A stretch of DNA of 64,000 nt. Origin: Chionis minor (taxonomy: Eukaryota > Chordata > Aves > Charadriiformes > Chionididae). The DNA is taken from the NCBI GenBank assembly GCA_013398295.1, contig VZSF01003260.1, positions 1,314,580 through 1,378,579 on the forward strand, in the 5' to 3' direction. The number at the start of each line of letters is the position of its first letter. Within the stretch, counting starts at the first letter, position 1. This document shows, piece by piece, positions 53,339-64,000 of the stretch. The notes under the pieces are model-generated. The model was not told the DNA's origin and made no database searches. It saw only the letters and a program-made list of their open reading frames with translations. The translations under genes and the position numbers were made by a program.

Positions 53339-56204
53339 ATAATGACAAAATGGCAAAATGAATACATAAAAATTTCCTGAGATACCTTAGAGTTGAACTG
53401 AATATGACAGTCAAGTACCAGTCTCATTTGGAGAACATCAACAAAATATAAAAACCATTCAGAATGCAGTTAACACTACCTGACCAAGCAATACACATAT
53501 CTTCAAGATTTTATGGATTTCACCACAGACACTGATTCTGTCTATACCAGATTAGCGCTTTTCAAAATGCCAGACCTGGAGAGAGTTCCTTTTTCTTCAA
53601 TTTATTCCTATATTACACATTTATAAAGCTACTGATATTATTAAACTGCAAGTAAAACAAGTTATAACATGTCCTTGCGTGACTGTGAAGCAATAATGGT
53701 AGGGATGCTCTTTACATTATACATTGCTATTTGCCATTTTGTTTGAGACATCCCTTTTATGTTCAGTATTGTTTCTGCTTTTATGTCTTTACAGACTGAA
53801 AAGAGTAATTTTAAGGGAGTTTTAAGGAACTACAAGAAGAATGACTTTGTACCTGAGCCTGCCACTTTCAATCATGTTGAATTATATCGATTTAAGACTC
53901 AAGTCTGCCACTCCTACTCGTTTTGAATATCACCGACTAGCTATGCTATGACTGAATCTAGAAGGTCAGATATAAATCTCTTTTCCTATTTCTACCCAAT
54001 TGCTCACTAAAATAAACACTTTGGACAGAACTAGAATATTCTCAGAGCGTCCCCATTTTACCAGTGCAGAGTATCAACATATGTGCCGTAGAAACTGTCA
54101 TGAGAATAAGCTCTTGCCTCCTTTGGCTCAGCACCCGAGAAGTATCTCTCCACCTACAGTAAAATGGGGAAGAGAGGTCCTGGTCTACAGACAACAGCCA
54201 GAAGAGGGCAGGGGTAGAAGACCTAGGATGGAGGTAACTGAGGCAAATACATCCCTGGATCAGGTGAGACTACAAAAGTGAATTCACTTTCTCACACTTT
54301 CTTAGATTTCGATTTTCTCTTCAGAAATGCCAGAGAGATAGAAGTTTCAAAGAATTTCCCAGCAAATTCACTGCATTCACCGTACTCAAATCAAGAACAG
54401 ATTTAGTAACCTAACAAGAGGTACCCCACTTTAACTACTTGGTCACCCTCCTTCTAAAGCATCCATGGTTGTAATTTTATCCAAATGATATACCAGTACT
54501 ATAAAAAGCTCCTTGGCCTACAGTCTGGATCATCTCGCTCCCATCTGTAAATCATCAGCTAACCACTGACTAGTCAGCAGTTACACATTTTAGGTTGCAA
54601 TTTATTACATAATTTTTTAAAAATATATACAAAATTATTGTGGGCTTTAAGAGGCATGCAAGAATAAGATTAACAGTTTTGTTATTTAGCTAGAGTATCA
54701 CTTAAATGACATTGTCTGTACCAATAGGGTTACACAGTACATGTACTATTATGTCGTTTATATTTCTTTAAGCTTGCAACAAGATTTTATAAGCTGTATT
54801 AGCCCAAGGCATGTAACATTCATGAGTACAATTCCTAGCTGCATAGTTTACTTTGCATAATTTTGTAGCTGCATAGTTTCAGAAAGACTGTGCAGCAAAA
54901 ATCAACTACAAACCACCACTAGCCTCATTCATTCCCAAATGAATTATCACTTAAAGAGTGAAAATTCCCATATCTTACTTTCTAACATGCATCATAACTT
55001 TTAAAAGAAATACACTGAGTTCGCTTTCCAACTGGACTTGGTATTTTACAACATTCACCGTGTTCCCCAGAGAAGGCTATCGAGCTCCTAATAGTGCCAT
55101 AAGCTCAAAATAAAAGTAAAGCTCTTGGCCATACTGCTTTGGAATATTAAGTCTGTAAACTAGGCAAAGCGTTTTATATGCTTAGGGGTGGGTTTGATTC
55201 TATAATAAAAGGAATTCAAATTCCTAAATCCTACAGTGTTACTATGAAGTTTCAAGACAGTTTTCTAAACTTCAACAATGTGCCTTTATCTGTAAATTCC
55301 TTCAGCTTTCCTACTATGTTTAGAGAGAAAGAATTTTCATAAGGCTGATTAAAATTTTCCTAAGCTATATAGTTTCATAAGTATGTTTTCATGAAGAAAG
55401 AAGAGCTCTTGAACCTGAGATGGGCAGCTTTTGAATCTAGAAATTCAATTTCCTTAGAGAATGTCTGAAAACCACATTACAGGAAGCTATGGTTCCTTAC
55501 TTAAGGGAAGTGGAGGGAAGGAAAAAGTAAAATAACAAAATGTGCGGCCAAACTGAACCTGCCAAAAAAATCAAAATAAATATTACCCTGCATATATTGT
55601 CCTGAGCACAAGTTATATTAAAATGGCAGCTGACATCAACCAATAAATAAAAATAGGGTATGAACTTTAATATGCCAACACTTAGCAAATTATCAAAACA
55701 AAAACAGTAGTGTAAGCCAATAACTTTCATCAGCAATCATGAGGGTTTTCTTAATTTTTCTAACATCTAAAATACATTTCTGATAATTTTTGGTAATAAC
55801 ACAAATACAGAAATTATCTTGCTGGTGGATATATTTTATTGTACTTTTAAAACCGCTTCTGACCGTGTGAGGTACTGCACACTTCAAAGGAATGACAAAA
55901 AACCCCCCAGTCTGTCCTCAATAAGTTATTACTCCGTAACATCAATTAATGTGTGCCTGCAGCCCTTTTAATCTACTCCAGTGTAAACAGATTTTTTTCA
56001 TTGTCCATTTTCTTTTCCAAATTTTCTTTTAATGCATTAGATTATCTACTTTGAGAGTTTCACTCCCTGCATTTAGATATAGTTTATATAACTATGAATT
56101 GGTTTTACCTATTTTAAATGTCTTTCATATCAACTAAATTTACTACTTCATTTAGGCATTTCTAGTTCAAAGAACTTTGTCTCAGACTGTTTAACTTTTT
56201 TAAC

Positions 56205-56221
56205 TTTTTTTTTTTTTTTTT
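56205..56221. repeat. poly(T) homopolymer
   Basis: Run of 17 T, preceded by two taact5-type units (ttaacttttttaac). Simple repeat. Confidence 0.85.
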
Positions 56222-59200
56222 ACACTGCAGTGGTAAACATTTTCTAAAATAAAACTGTTTTCATAAGCAAAATTTATGCCATACTAAATTTTACTTCCTT
56301 AACTTTACCTCTTCTCCAATTTCATTTAAAGCTCCCTCAAGTTTAGTGCTCATTATATCCTGTCAATGTGCTTGTTTGCTCTTTATGCTGATGCATCCAT
56401 GTTATTCACTCTTTGCTTACTCGGGATTGTGTCTCTAATCACTCTTCAAAGTTCTGAGTATTGACTTTTTCCATTTTCTTTTGTGTCGAAAAGAGGTATG
56501 AAGGGCTATAAGTAGACTTTATACAGTCCAAGCGTAAAAATTTATCAGATGAGATTTTTTTGTTCAGAACTCCGAAGTATTATTGCAGCATAGAAAAGGA
56601 AAAATAGAAGCTTTGTCTTTTCTAGTTAAATGATTCAGTAAAATTATTTAAAAGAAGACCTATTATTGTTTTTAAAAGAGAAACATTGTTATATTCCAAA
56701 AATTGTACATTAAAAAAAAAAAGGCAAAAAATTGGGTGGTTTCAATCCAAAAGTGCCTAACAGGCGAATAGTGATTTTTCATTAGCACTCAGTAGATGCA
56801 AGTGCAAAATGTGAACAGTTTAAAAATGCCAAGTGTGGACCAAATCCTGCCAATCCTTATGTCTGCCAAGGATAACATTTCTTTCCCAGTACACTACTAG
56901 GTTTTGGCCCTACCTCTTCTCTCCTGAGAATGCAAAATAACTTTTACTTTTTCTGGGTTCAACACATAAGCATCTAATAAAAGTATTAAAAATAATATAT
57001 GACACATGATAATGACTTACGTGTGTTAAGAAACAGCCCTGCCACCAAAGTATTTTAAAATACATCCTTCATTTCATTTTCTTCTCGCCAAACACAGTCA
57101 AAACCCACGTTCTTACAACTGTACCATAATAAAATTCAAGATAATTTTGATATATCAGCATCCAACAGGTTTCTTATTTCTTTATACTTAGGCTTGAAAT
57201 TTTTCTTTGGTTAATTCATTGACCTCTTGGCTCTCTTGTGGAGAATCAGTTTTTCTGGTTTCCAGACTTTCAAAATATTATTATGGTAATTAACATGTAT
57301 TTGAGGACTTTATATTCCTGCATTATCTTCAAAGTCTACTGAATATATGGTACCAATCAACTTATTCATGGGGTAAAACAACTGAAACAATCTCAGACCC
57401 TTGTTGATCGATTATAGCAATCCAGCAGCTGTAAGATATAAATCCAACCCTCCGATAAATGTATGCTTTTGTTCTTCAGTAAGAACTGCTGAACCCAACC
57501 AGCACTTAAAAATCCTTGATTATTTTAGCAGCTTTGCCTACCCTCCTACTTTTCAAATTATTTATGAAATCCAGCACATCTTCATGATACTTTATAAATA
57601 AACAATAATAATGACTTTTCATGCAGAAACAGTTGAATCACCGTAGCATATTTGTTCACATCCATCACATTTTTATCCTTAACTGACATTCAGGACCACA
57701 ACTGTTATTTTTAATACAAAACTGACCATCTGAAGACATCACTGTCACTCCCCTTATGCTTATTCTCTCATCAGAACCTGTGTCTCCAGATCAACACTTT
57801 GATGCAGAGAGTGGCCTCATGGAAGGAAACTACTTTTTCCACTTTGGATTCAGATAGTCATGGACTTCAAAGCTGATCAAGGAGGACCCAAAACCTCACT
57901 GACACAGGATGCGATCCCAGCTTCTTCAGTCAGAAGATGAGGTCCAGTAAACACGTCAACTGGGTAAGAACTTCCCAAAACACAAAAGAGTGCACGAGTA
58001 ATAAAGTGTGTTAAACAGATTCTAAGGTACAATTACTAAGTCCTCCTGTGGTTGGCAGTTTTACTTTTAGACTTACTTTCTTGTAGGTAGCAGGCCAGAC
58101 TACAGCTGCAGCTAGAGGACCAGCAGAAGTGTATATGGTAAGTTTCAACAAAAACACTCCAGCAGAAAAGGAGAATAGAGGGGAGAAAATAAAAATAACT
58201 AAAAGAAAATCCCAAAAGTACTTACCTAACTTTTTTTTTTTAATACAGTTCTTTTGAGAACAAAGAAATTATCAGCTCCCCCTCCCCAGCTAATGAAACT
58301 TTTCAAGAAAAGCAGCTTGTAACAACTTGAAGATGAATGTATGTATTTAAATATTATCCACCTAGAACATGCAACCCTGTAGGTGAAGGGCCTACTTCAA
58401 ATCTGCCCTGCAGGGCTGGTTGAGAAGCAACAGTGACTTTGAAACTCAAGCCTGAGACCTGGTTAATGGCTTAAACATAAACAAGGACAATCCCAATCCA
58501 CTGAATTCTGACCTGGAGTCGTACAAAACTTGAATTCTCTATTGACATAATGCCGCTTACAATAATTTCTTTTTTTCAACAGGAAATACTCCATGTATCT
58601 TGTATCTGAGATAACATGATGATAAAATCAAAATTCCCTGTAGTAAAGCAAGCTAATATAAATGAATCTGTCCTAAGAATCCACTGTGTCAAGGTCAGAA
58701 GGGTGTTGAAGGTCTCAAACAACAGTCGTAATTAACCTGTTTCTTGTTTTGCTGTTCCAGACTTCATCCTTTTTACCCAGCCAGCCATTTAATTTATGTC
58801 CTGGTCATCAGCTGAAGTAATAGGAAATCATGATATTGCTAGACACAAAGCATTCTGAAAATAGAACTAATTCCTTTCCTTTTTAAATACCTTAATCATT
58901 TCTAAATACACTAGCCATAATACTGGCAAACAAAAATAAGTTAGCTGGTTTTAAAAACCACTTCTGAATGCCTCTCAGTGCCACTATTTCATATTATATT
59001 CAATAAAACTTTCAGTGAACATGTCAGAATTGATCCTAGTAAATATCCAACATCATCTTATCCCAGGCACTTGCAAGGCATCACAGCGTAAGCCACAGAC
59101 ACACAGAACTACTACTATCAAGGCTATCAAAAACTCTGAGGAATTCTATGTACAGAAATAACATAGAATCCCTTTGACTTTCTGAACTAACATATAAAAC

Positions 59201-59583
59201 CATGTCAAGTAATTTTCAAGTATATATGACAGATCTGTGCGTTGGCCAGAGGTCTGTTTGAGAACTAGTTTGGGGAAATTCATTGTGTTTAGCTTGTATC
59301 AAAATCTGCATCATCCCTTCTGATCTTTCAGCAACCACCACAGTGTCCCCATGCTGCTGTCCTGTTAAGTTGAGGACATGAGCGTGCTTTGAAGGGAATC
59401 CTGCTTGTCCCCGATTCTGTGCTTTGGTTTGCAGCACAAAACAGCCTCTGAGTGCACTGATGGGATTTCTTGCGGGTGAAATCAAGTTCAGGCTCTGCTC
59501 CAGGAATGCACCTAATGCCTTTCAGAAGGAGAGGGGCATACAGCCTGTCAGACCAGACTAGAGCTGGTCTGAAATTAAATACA

Positions 59584-60290
59584 GAATCACAGAATCATAG
59601 GGGTTGGAAGGGATCTCTGGAGATCACCTAGTTCAACCCCCCTGCCAGAGCAGGTCCACCTACAGCAGGTTGCACAGGATGGCATCCAGGCGGCGTTTGA
59701 ATGTCTCCAGAGTTGGAGACTCCACCACCTCTCTGGGCAGGCTGTTCCAGTGCTCTGGCACTCTCAAAGTAAAGAAGTTCCTCCTTGTGTTTAGATGGAA
59801 TGTCCTATGTTCATGTTTGTGCCAGTTACCTCTTGTCCTATCATTGGGAACCACTGAAACAAGACTCGTCCCATCCTCCTGGCGCACTCCCTTTAAGTAT
59901 TTATAAGCATTGATTAGATCCCCCATCTGTCTTCTTTTCTCCAGACTAAAAAAGACCCAAGTCTATCAGCCTTTCTTCATAAGAAAGGTGTTCCAGCCTC
60001 CTAATCATCTTTGTAGACCTTTGCTATACCCCCTCCAGCAGTTCCCTGTTGTCGTGGTACACTCTAACCCATCATCTAGGTCATTCATGAATATATTGAA
60101 CAGAACTGGACCCAGTAGTGACCCCTGGGGAGCACCACTTGTTATAGACCTCCAACTAGACTCTGTGCCACTAATCACAACCCTCTGGGCTCTATCTGGC
60201 AGATAGTTTTCAATGCACCTCACTGTCCATTCATCTAACCCACACTTCCTAAGCTTGCCTGTAAAGACAATGTGGGAGATGGTGTTGAAA
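59584..60290 (-). mobile_element. CR1 LINE fragment with internal deletion
   Basis: The left edge carries a third CR1 tail type in complement (agaatcacagaatcatagg, ggttggaagggatctctgga, gatcacctagttcaaccccc). The minus-strand frame at 59660-59926 reads [12 protein letters not shown], then [12 protein letters not shown], then [18 protein letters not shown], the ORF2 end. The minus-strand frame at 60005-60319 carries earlier reverse transcriptase sequence: [12 protein letters not shown], then [14 protein letters not shown], then [20 protein letters not shown] and LDDGLECT. The frame then jumps near 60050 directly to sequence from the tail half ([13 protein letters not shown], stop). The catalytic F-A-D-D block and the thumb region expected after GLECT are missing, so the copy is internally deleted as well as 5'-truncated, and dead. 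Confidence 0.93.
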
Positions 60291-60896
60291 TACAAACACA
60301 CACTCCCCCTTGTCCCCAAAATATGTATAATGAAGTTCTACAGCAGCATTTTATACTGCAAAGTAACAACTGAAACCTCTCTAGGATGGACATCGAGTCG
60401 TCAACACCAGCTCTTTCACCACACAGATCCACAGCGCTGCCTGCATTGGAGCCCTGCACAAACATCCTGGGCTGACAGGCAACTGCTCACCATCACTCTT
60501 CCCACCCAGCTGATGGGTACCTGGAAATCCCAGGCAAACAGCCAGTTTTGTCTCAGACAAAATTTCCAGGCAGATTAAGACAGCGCACCTTCTCGCCCTC
60601 ACACGTCATCACAGCAGCTTTTGTATTTTACATAGTGATGAGGGAAAGGAAATACTTCCTCCTGATCACCACCACCCCCATCCCAAGGGATGTCACATAA
60701 AAGTACAGCAGCTGCTCAATTAATTTACTTATACATTACTGAGCTTCCCTGGGGGGGCGCAGAAACTTTGTGGAAATACTGATAACCATGAGGTCCCTCT
60801 CACCCCTCTGCCATGAGTCCTACAGACCATCCATCTGGTCAGGCCGAGGAAAGCAACGCAGTGATGCTTTTGTTTATCATCAGGAGCTCTTGCCAT

Positions 60897-60927
60897 CTTA
60901 TCATTTTATCATTTTATCATCATTTTC
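60897..60927. repeat. short (ATTTTATC)n-like tandem repeat
   Basis: The string ttatcattttatcattttat and the following catcatttt make about three units of a 9-bp motif, the last one imperfect. Confidence 0.8.
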
Positions 60928-62731
60928 TGGACTTTTTGTGCATAGAAAGAATAAATTGTTTGGCCGTTTCCCTTACAACATGTGCAAGAAATCCAACGTA
61001 ATGGTTCCTCTTTGTATTACCATAATAGAAGCAATTGGTAACAACATGGTAAGTAGACGTGAAAATGCAACAGGACTGAAAAGAAGTGCAGATGAATCAT
61101 TAAGCCTTCCCTCTGCAACTAAAGTACCTATTACTTACCTGAATGATGGTATTTCACTACACTGACAACATTCATCTAAATCTGTATGATATTTAGCACT
61201 CTACTGTTTTCCTACAAGCTCTGCATCACCACTGCTCCCTCTCATTTTTCTTTTTTTTTGCCCCTATCATCCCAAAAATAATAATCCTGCAACCTGAATT
61301 CATACTTTTCAAATGACAGACTTTAGAGATGTAGTATTTGCCTAGAGGACCTGACTCAATAAGGTATGGGGTTTTTTATATTGAATTTCACCTCTGAACA
61401 ACTTCAACACGTTATCTTAGAAGCACAAAAATGATAGATGGAGCTATCAAAACACAACATGAACTTTGATTCCACAAAGCATTTGTATCACAAAACATAA
61501 CAAAATTTTCACTTGTTTTCAACTACACACCCAGAACAGCAAATATTAGAGATCAAATTGGCATAAATTTAGCTTTAGACCAGACTAAAGATTCTAGTAA
61601 ATCCTAAAATCAAGTCAACTAGGGTACTCAAACCAGAAAACAAATACTATAATATCGCTTTTTTTTTTCCACAGACTGTGCAAAACATTTCTTTGAGTAA
61701 CTTAACATGTGCATTTTTTAGTATCTCCAAAAACAGCAAAGTAATTAACATTATTAAAAAAAATGGACCTTGACTTTGAACACTAGACCAATTACATCGA
61801 GCTGATTTCTCACTATATAAAAATAGGAACTCATCTCTCACACACATGATTAAAATGAATCAAATACCATGCTATCATCTTGCACTAAAGGATCTATTGA
61901 TGTATTTCTGTCAGACTGGTATGAGTAAGTTTCCCCTTTCTATATTCATTAAAGTAAAATAAGATTTTATTCACCTTGAAAGAACATGGAATGTGTTCTG
62001 CACTCCATGTTCTTGACGAGTCCCAAAATCTGCAGTTATCACTCTCACCAGGCTCTTAATTTAAATGCCTAAACAAAATACTGCACAATTGATGTGTCCT
62101 GGGAAGAATTAAATTCAGAAAAAGCTTGTTTTAAGTCATTCCATATCTTTTTATATTATTACAAATGCCTAGAGTATCAGTTCTGCGACTCACGTGCCAG
62201 CTCCTATTGTCAGTTTGTATTTTCTCAGCTTGGCTGTTATCAAGATTTATTGATAATAACATTTGGATATATACTCCATCAACATGGTGTATAAATACAT
62301 ATTGTCTTGAATAAGACTAACGTTCTTTGACCACACATGCTGTACCATAAACCTGTCACATGCAGATCTCATTAATGGTGCCATTAAACTGATGTGACTC
62401 AGAAAGGCTTTTTCTGTGAAAATGCTACCTATTGGCAGAAAAGAGCAGCCATCATTTTTACCAACAGCAGCGGAGCAGGACAGCATCTGGAGATACTACA
62501 GATGAAGTGAAGAGCTCTGAACAGAGCATGGGAACAGCAGCTTCCTTTAATGCCTCCAGCATGGACACCATAAAAACATTTCAAGATCCTGCTACCGAAT
62601 TCTGGCAAAGGACTTTGCTCTTGAATACTTTTATAATAGTTTGCACATTGTCTACAAAGCTAGTCATGCGGTTTTAAGTTACCAAGGAGAAAAAAGCTTG
62701 CGGGTCCGAAGTGTTTTAAGTGAGTTTTTTA

Positions 62732-62777
62732 AAATTTATTAATTATTATTAATTTTAATTTTTTTTTATTTTTAAGC
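62732..62777. repeat. AT-rich low-complexity tract
   Basis: About 45 bases made almost wholly of A and T, with repeated ttaattatta and a T9 run. Confidence 0.8.
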
Positions 62778-64000
62778 ATAACTCTTCCCCCCCAGCAGCT
62801 ATGCATCATATTCTGATTTAATTCCAAATCATTAGTGGTGATGTTTTACACAGAAGAAAGCTGAAAGCTAGCTGCATTGTGAACCCCCCTCCAAATACCT
62901 TTAATTTACAAATTCAAGCAACAGTAATTTAACTGTCTAGAAAGCATTTGTGATTAAAGAATTGTCAGCAGGAAGATTTCTCCTCTCCCCTAATACCATG
63001 GATTACTCCTTTGGGTTTAGAGTCTTGGTATAATGTAACGTATATACTTATACCTGTTACACAAGAGATTATCCACCAATAATGCAAAAATAATCCTAGA
63101 TTATGTAAGACTTTACCAGTGCATCCTTCGGGTGATTAATATGTTCTTTCAAACAGTTATCATTTCAGTAAGTAAAACACACTAGTTTCACACACACAGG
63201 CTATAGTTGTAGGTTCTCCAACTAGCTGTAAACTTGATTGAAAGTGATGTGAAAAGAGCAGACATCTAACTTGTTTAGGCTGTCGTTACAAATTATAACA
63301 TACTACTTTCATTGTTGCATAAATTATTTAAAAAATACTAAGAAAGACCAAGAGGAAATCTTTTTAATATGCCTAAAAGGTCGCATTTCCTAGTACAGGA
63401 AAGAAGCAGTGCCAAATTACAGAAATGACTTTTTTTTTTAAATTTAAAATACAGGTTACAGGGGAAGACTTTAAAAACAGTAGCTACTGAAACACTAAAC
63501 TTAATGAGGAATTCAAAGATCAAAGGATGGTAACATTCAAATCACAAAGCTCTTTATGACTTTCATCTCTGCAATAAAGCTGCTATACACTGACTTAGAG
63601 CTACACTGGTTTTTAGTAGCATCCCTTTTACCAACACCCATCACCCAATAAAAATTGAACTGGCAGCAACAGACAGGGAAAACAGAAATACAGTTCTTTA
63701 AAGAAGCGTGCAGAAACAGTCTGATTATTTTTAAACCGCAGCTTCTTATGCTAATAACTGTTTTTGTTAATATTTTGTAGGTAAAGTGGTCAAGATTCAG
63801 TTTGAAGAAGAAATGGAATTAGTTTGCTAACATCAAATAATAAACAAGCACCATTAAAATCACTGGGTTCGACATCTCAAGAGTTAAATTAGAGTCAGGG
63901 TATTTGGCAGAAATCAAAGCAGAAGAACTATTCACAGATGAAGTACACCTGGTGAACACGTTTGCCAGTGTCAAGCCAAAAGACGCTTGGAAACTCTCCA

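Larger units (their letters stand above)
51260..59581. other. unique DNA, no gene seen
   Basis: About 8.3 kb of AT-rich sequence. A 125-codon minus-strand open frame (52173-52550) and a 93-codon plus-strand one (54000-54281) have no motif I recognise. There is a G9/(TG)n patch at 53.3 kb and a T17 run at 56.2 kb. A short direct repeat, tagctgcatagttt, occurs at 54836 and 54866. No exon of the inferred LRR gene and no CpG island is present. Confidence 0.55.
60291..64000. other. unique DNA to the window end, no gene seen
   Basis: No exon, transposon or RNA gene was recognised. A 131-codon plus-strand open frame (60770-61165) has no familiar motif. Simple sequence includes the ttatcatttta-type repeat at 60.9 kb and a strongly AT-rich patch at 62.73-62.78 kb. 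Confidence 0.55.

Noticed and set aside
57700..57970. Plus-strand segment ending in AACTGG then gtaaga, a possible non-coding exon
   Set aside because: Only a donor-like site is visible; there is no acceptor, open frame or other support.
60770..61165. 131-codon plus-strand open frame
   Set aside because: No family resemblance, it runs through a simple repeat, and the length is explainable by chance.
1..64000. Search for CRISPR arrays, phage or bacterial operons, tRNA or rRNA genes, and retroviral LTR pairs
   Set aside because: None seen. The regular repeats present are CR1 tails and simple sequence, and the window is vertebrate nuclear DNA.

Overview
The window looks like non-coding nuclear DNA from a bird. 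The evidence is five clear, independent CR1 LINE copies with the conserved CR1 3' tail. One of the five is present twice because of an assembly problem, and there is a sixth weak remnant. The background is AT-rich with frequent A/T homopolymers, and there is no bacterial gene architecture. A crocodilian or turtle could also carry CR1, but the tail types and the sparse repeat content fit a bird best. The species cannot be named from this sequence.

The only coding sequence I can support with real confidence is one short exon on the minus strand at 32977-33048. It is 72 nt long, is bounded by a good acceptor and a GTGAGT donor, has phase 2 on both sides, and encodes exactly one leucine-rich repeat. 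Its residues match best, from memory of the family, the first LRR exon of ADGRA3 (GPR125), an adhesion G-protein-coupled receptor. On that reading the window is the inside of a large gene transcribed right to left. Positions 33049-64000 are upstream intron, and 1-32976 are downstream intron in which I could not find the next LRR exon.

Layout from left to right: 1-8.7 kb unique intronic DNA with a small minisatellite; 8.7-9.1 kb CR1 (+); 9.1-25.3 kb unique DNA with two weak exon-like segments; 25.3-26.2 kb CR1 (-) with reverse transcriptase remnants; 26.2-33.0 kb unique; 33.0 kb LRR exon; 33.0-40.5 kb unique; 40.5-41.1 kb CR1 (+); 41.1-46.85 kb unique with one old CR1 scrap; 46.85-51.26 kb a 2.2 kb segment present twice in direct tandem, with a single N at the junction and a 24-N gap inside the second copy; 51.3-59.6 kb unique; 59.6-60.3 kb CR1 (-) with an internal deletion; 60.3-64 kb unique.

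No operon, CRISPR array, RNA gene, retroviral provirus or gene system was found. The most consequential observation is the near-certain false duplication at 46851-51259. The most useful biological one is the LRR exon. Open reading frames of 60-150 codons elsewhere are about what chance gives in 64 kb of AT-rich DNA and were not called as genes.
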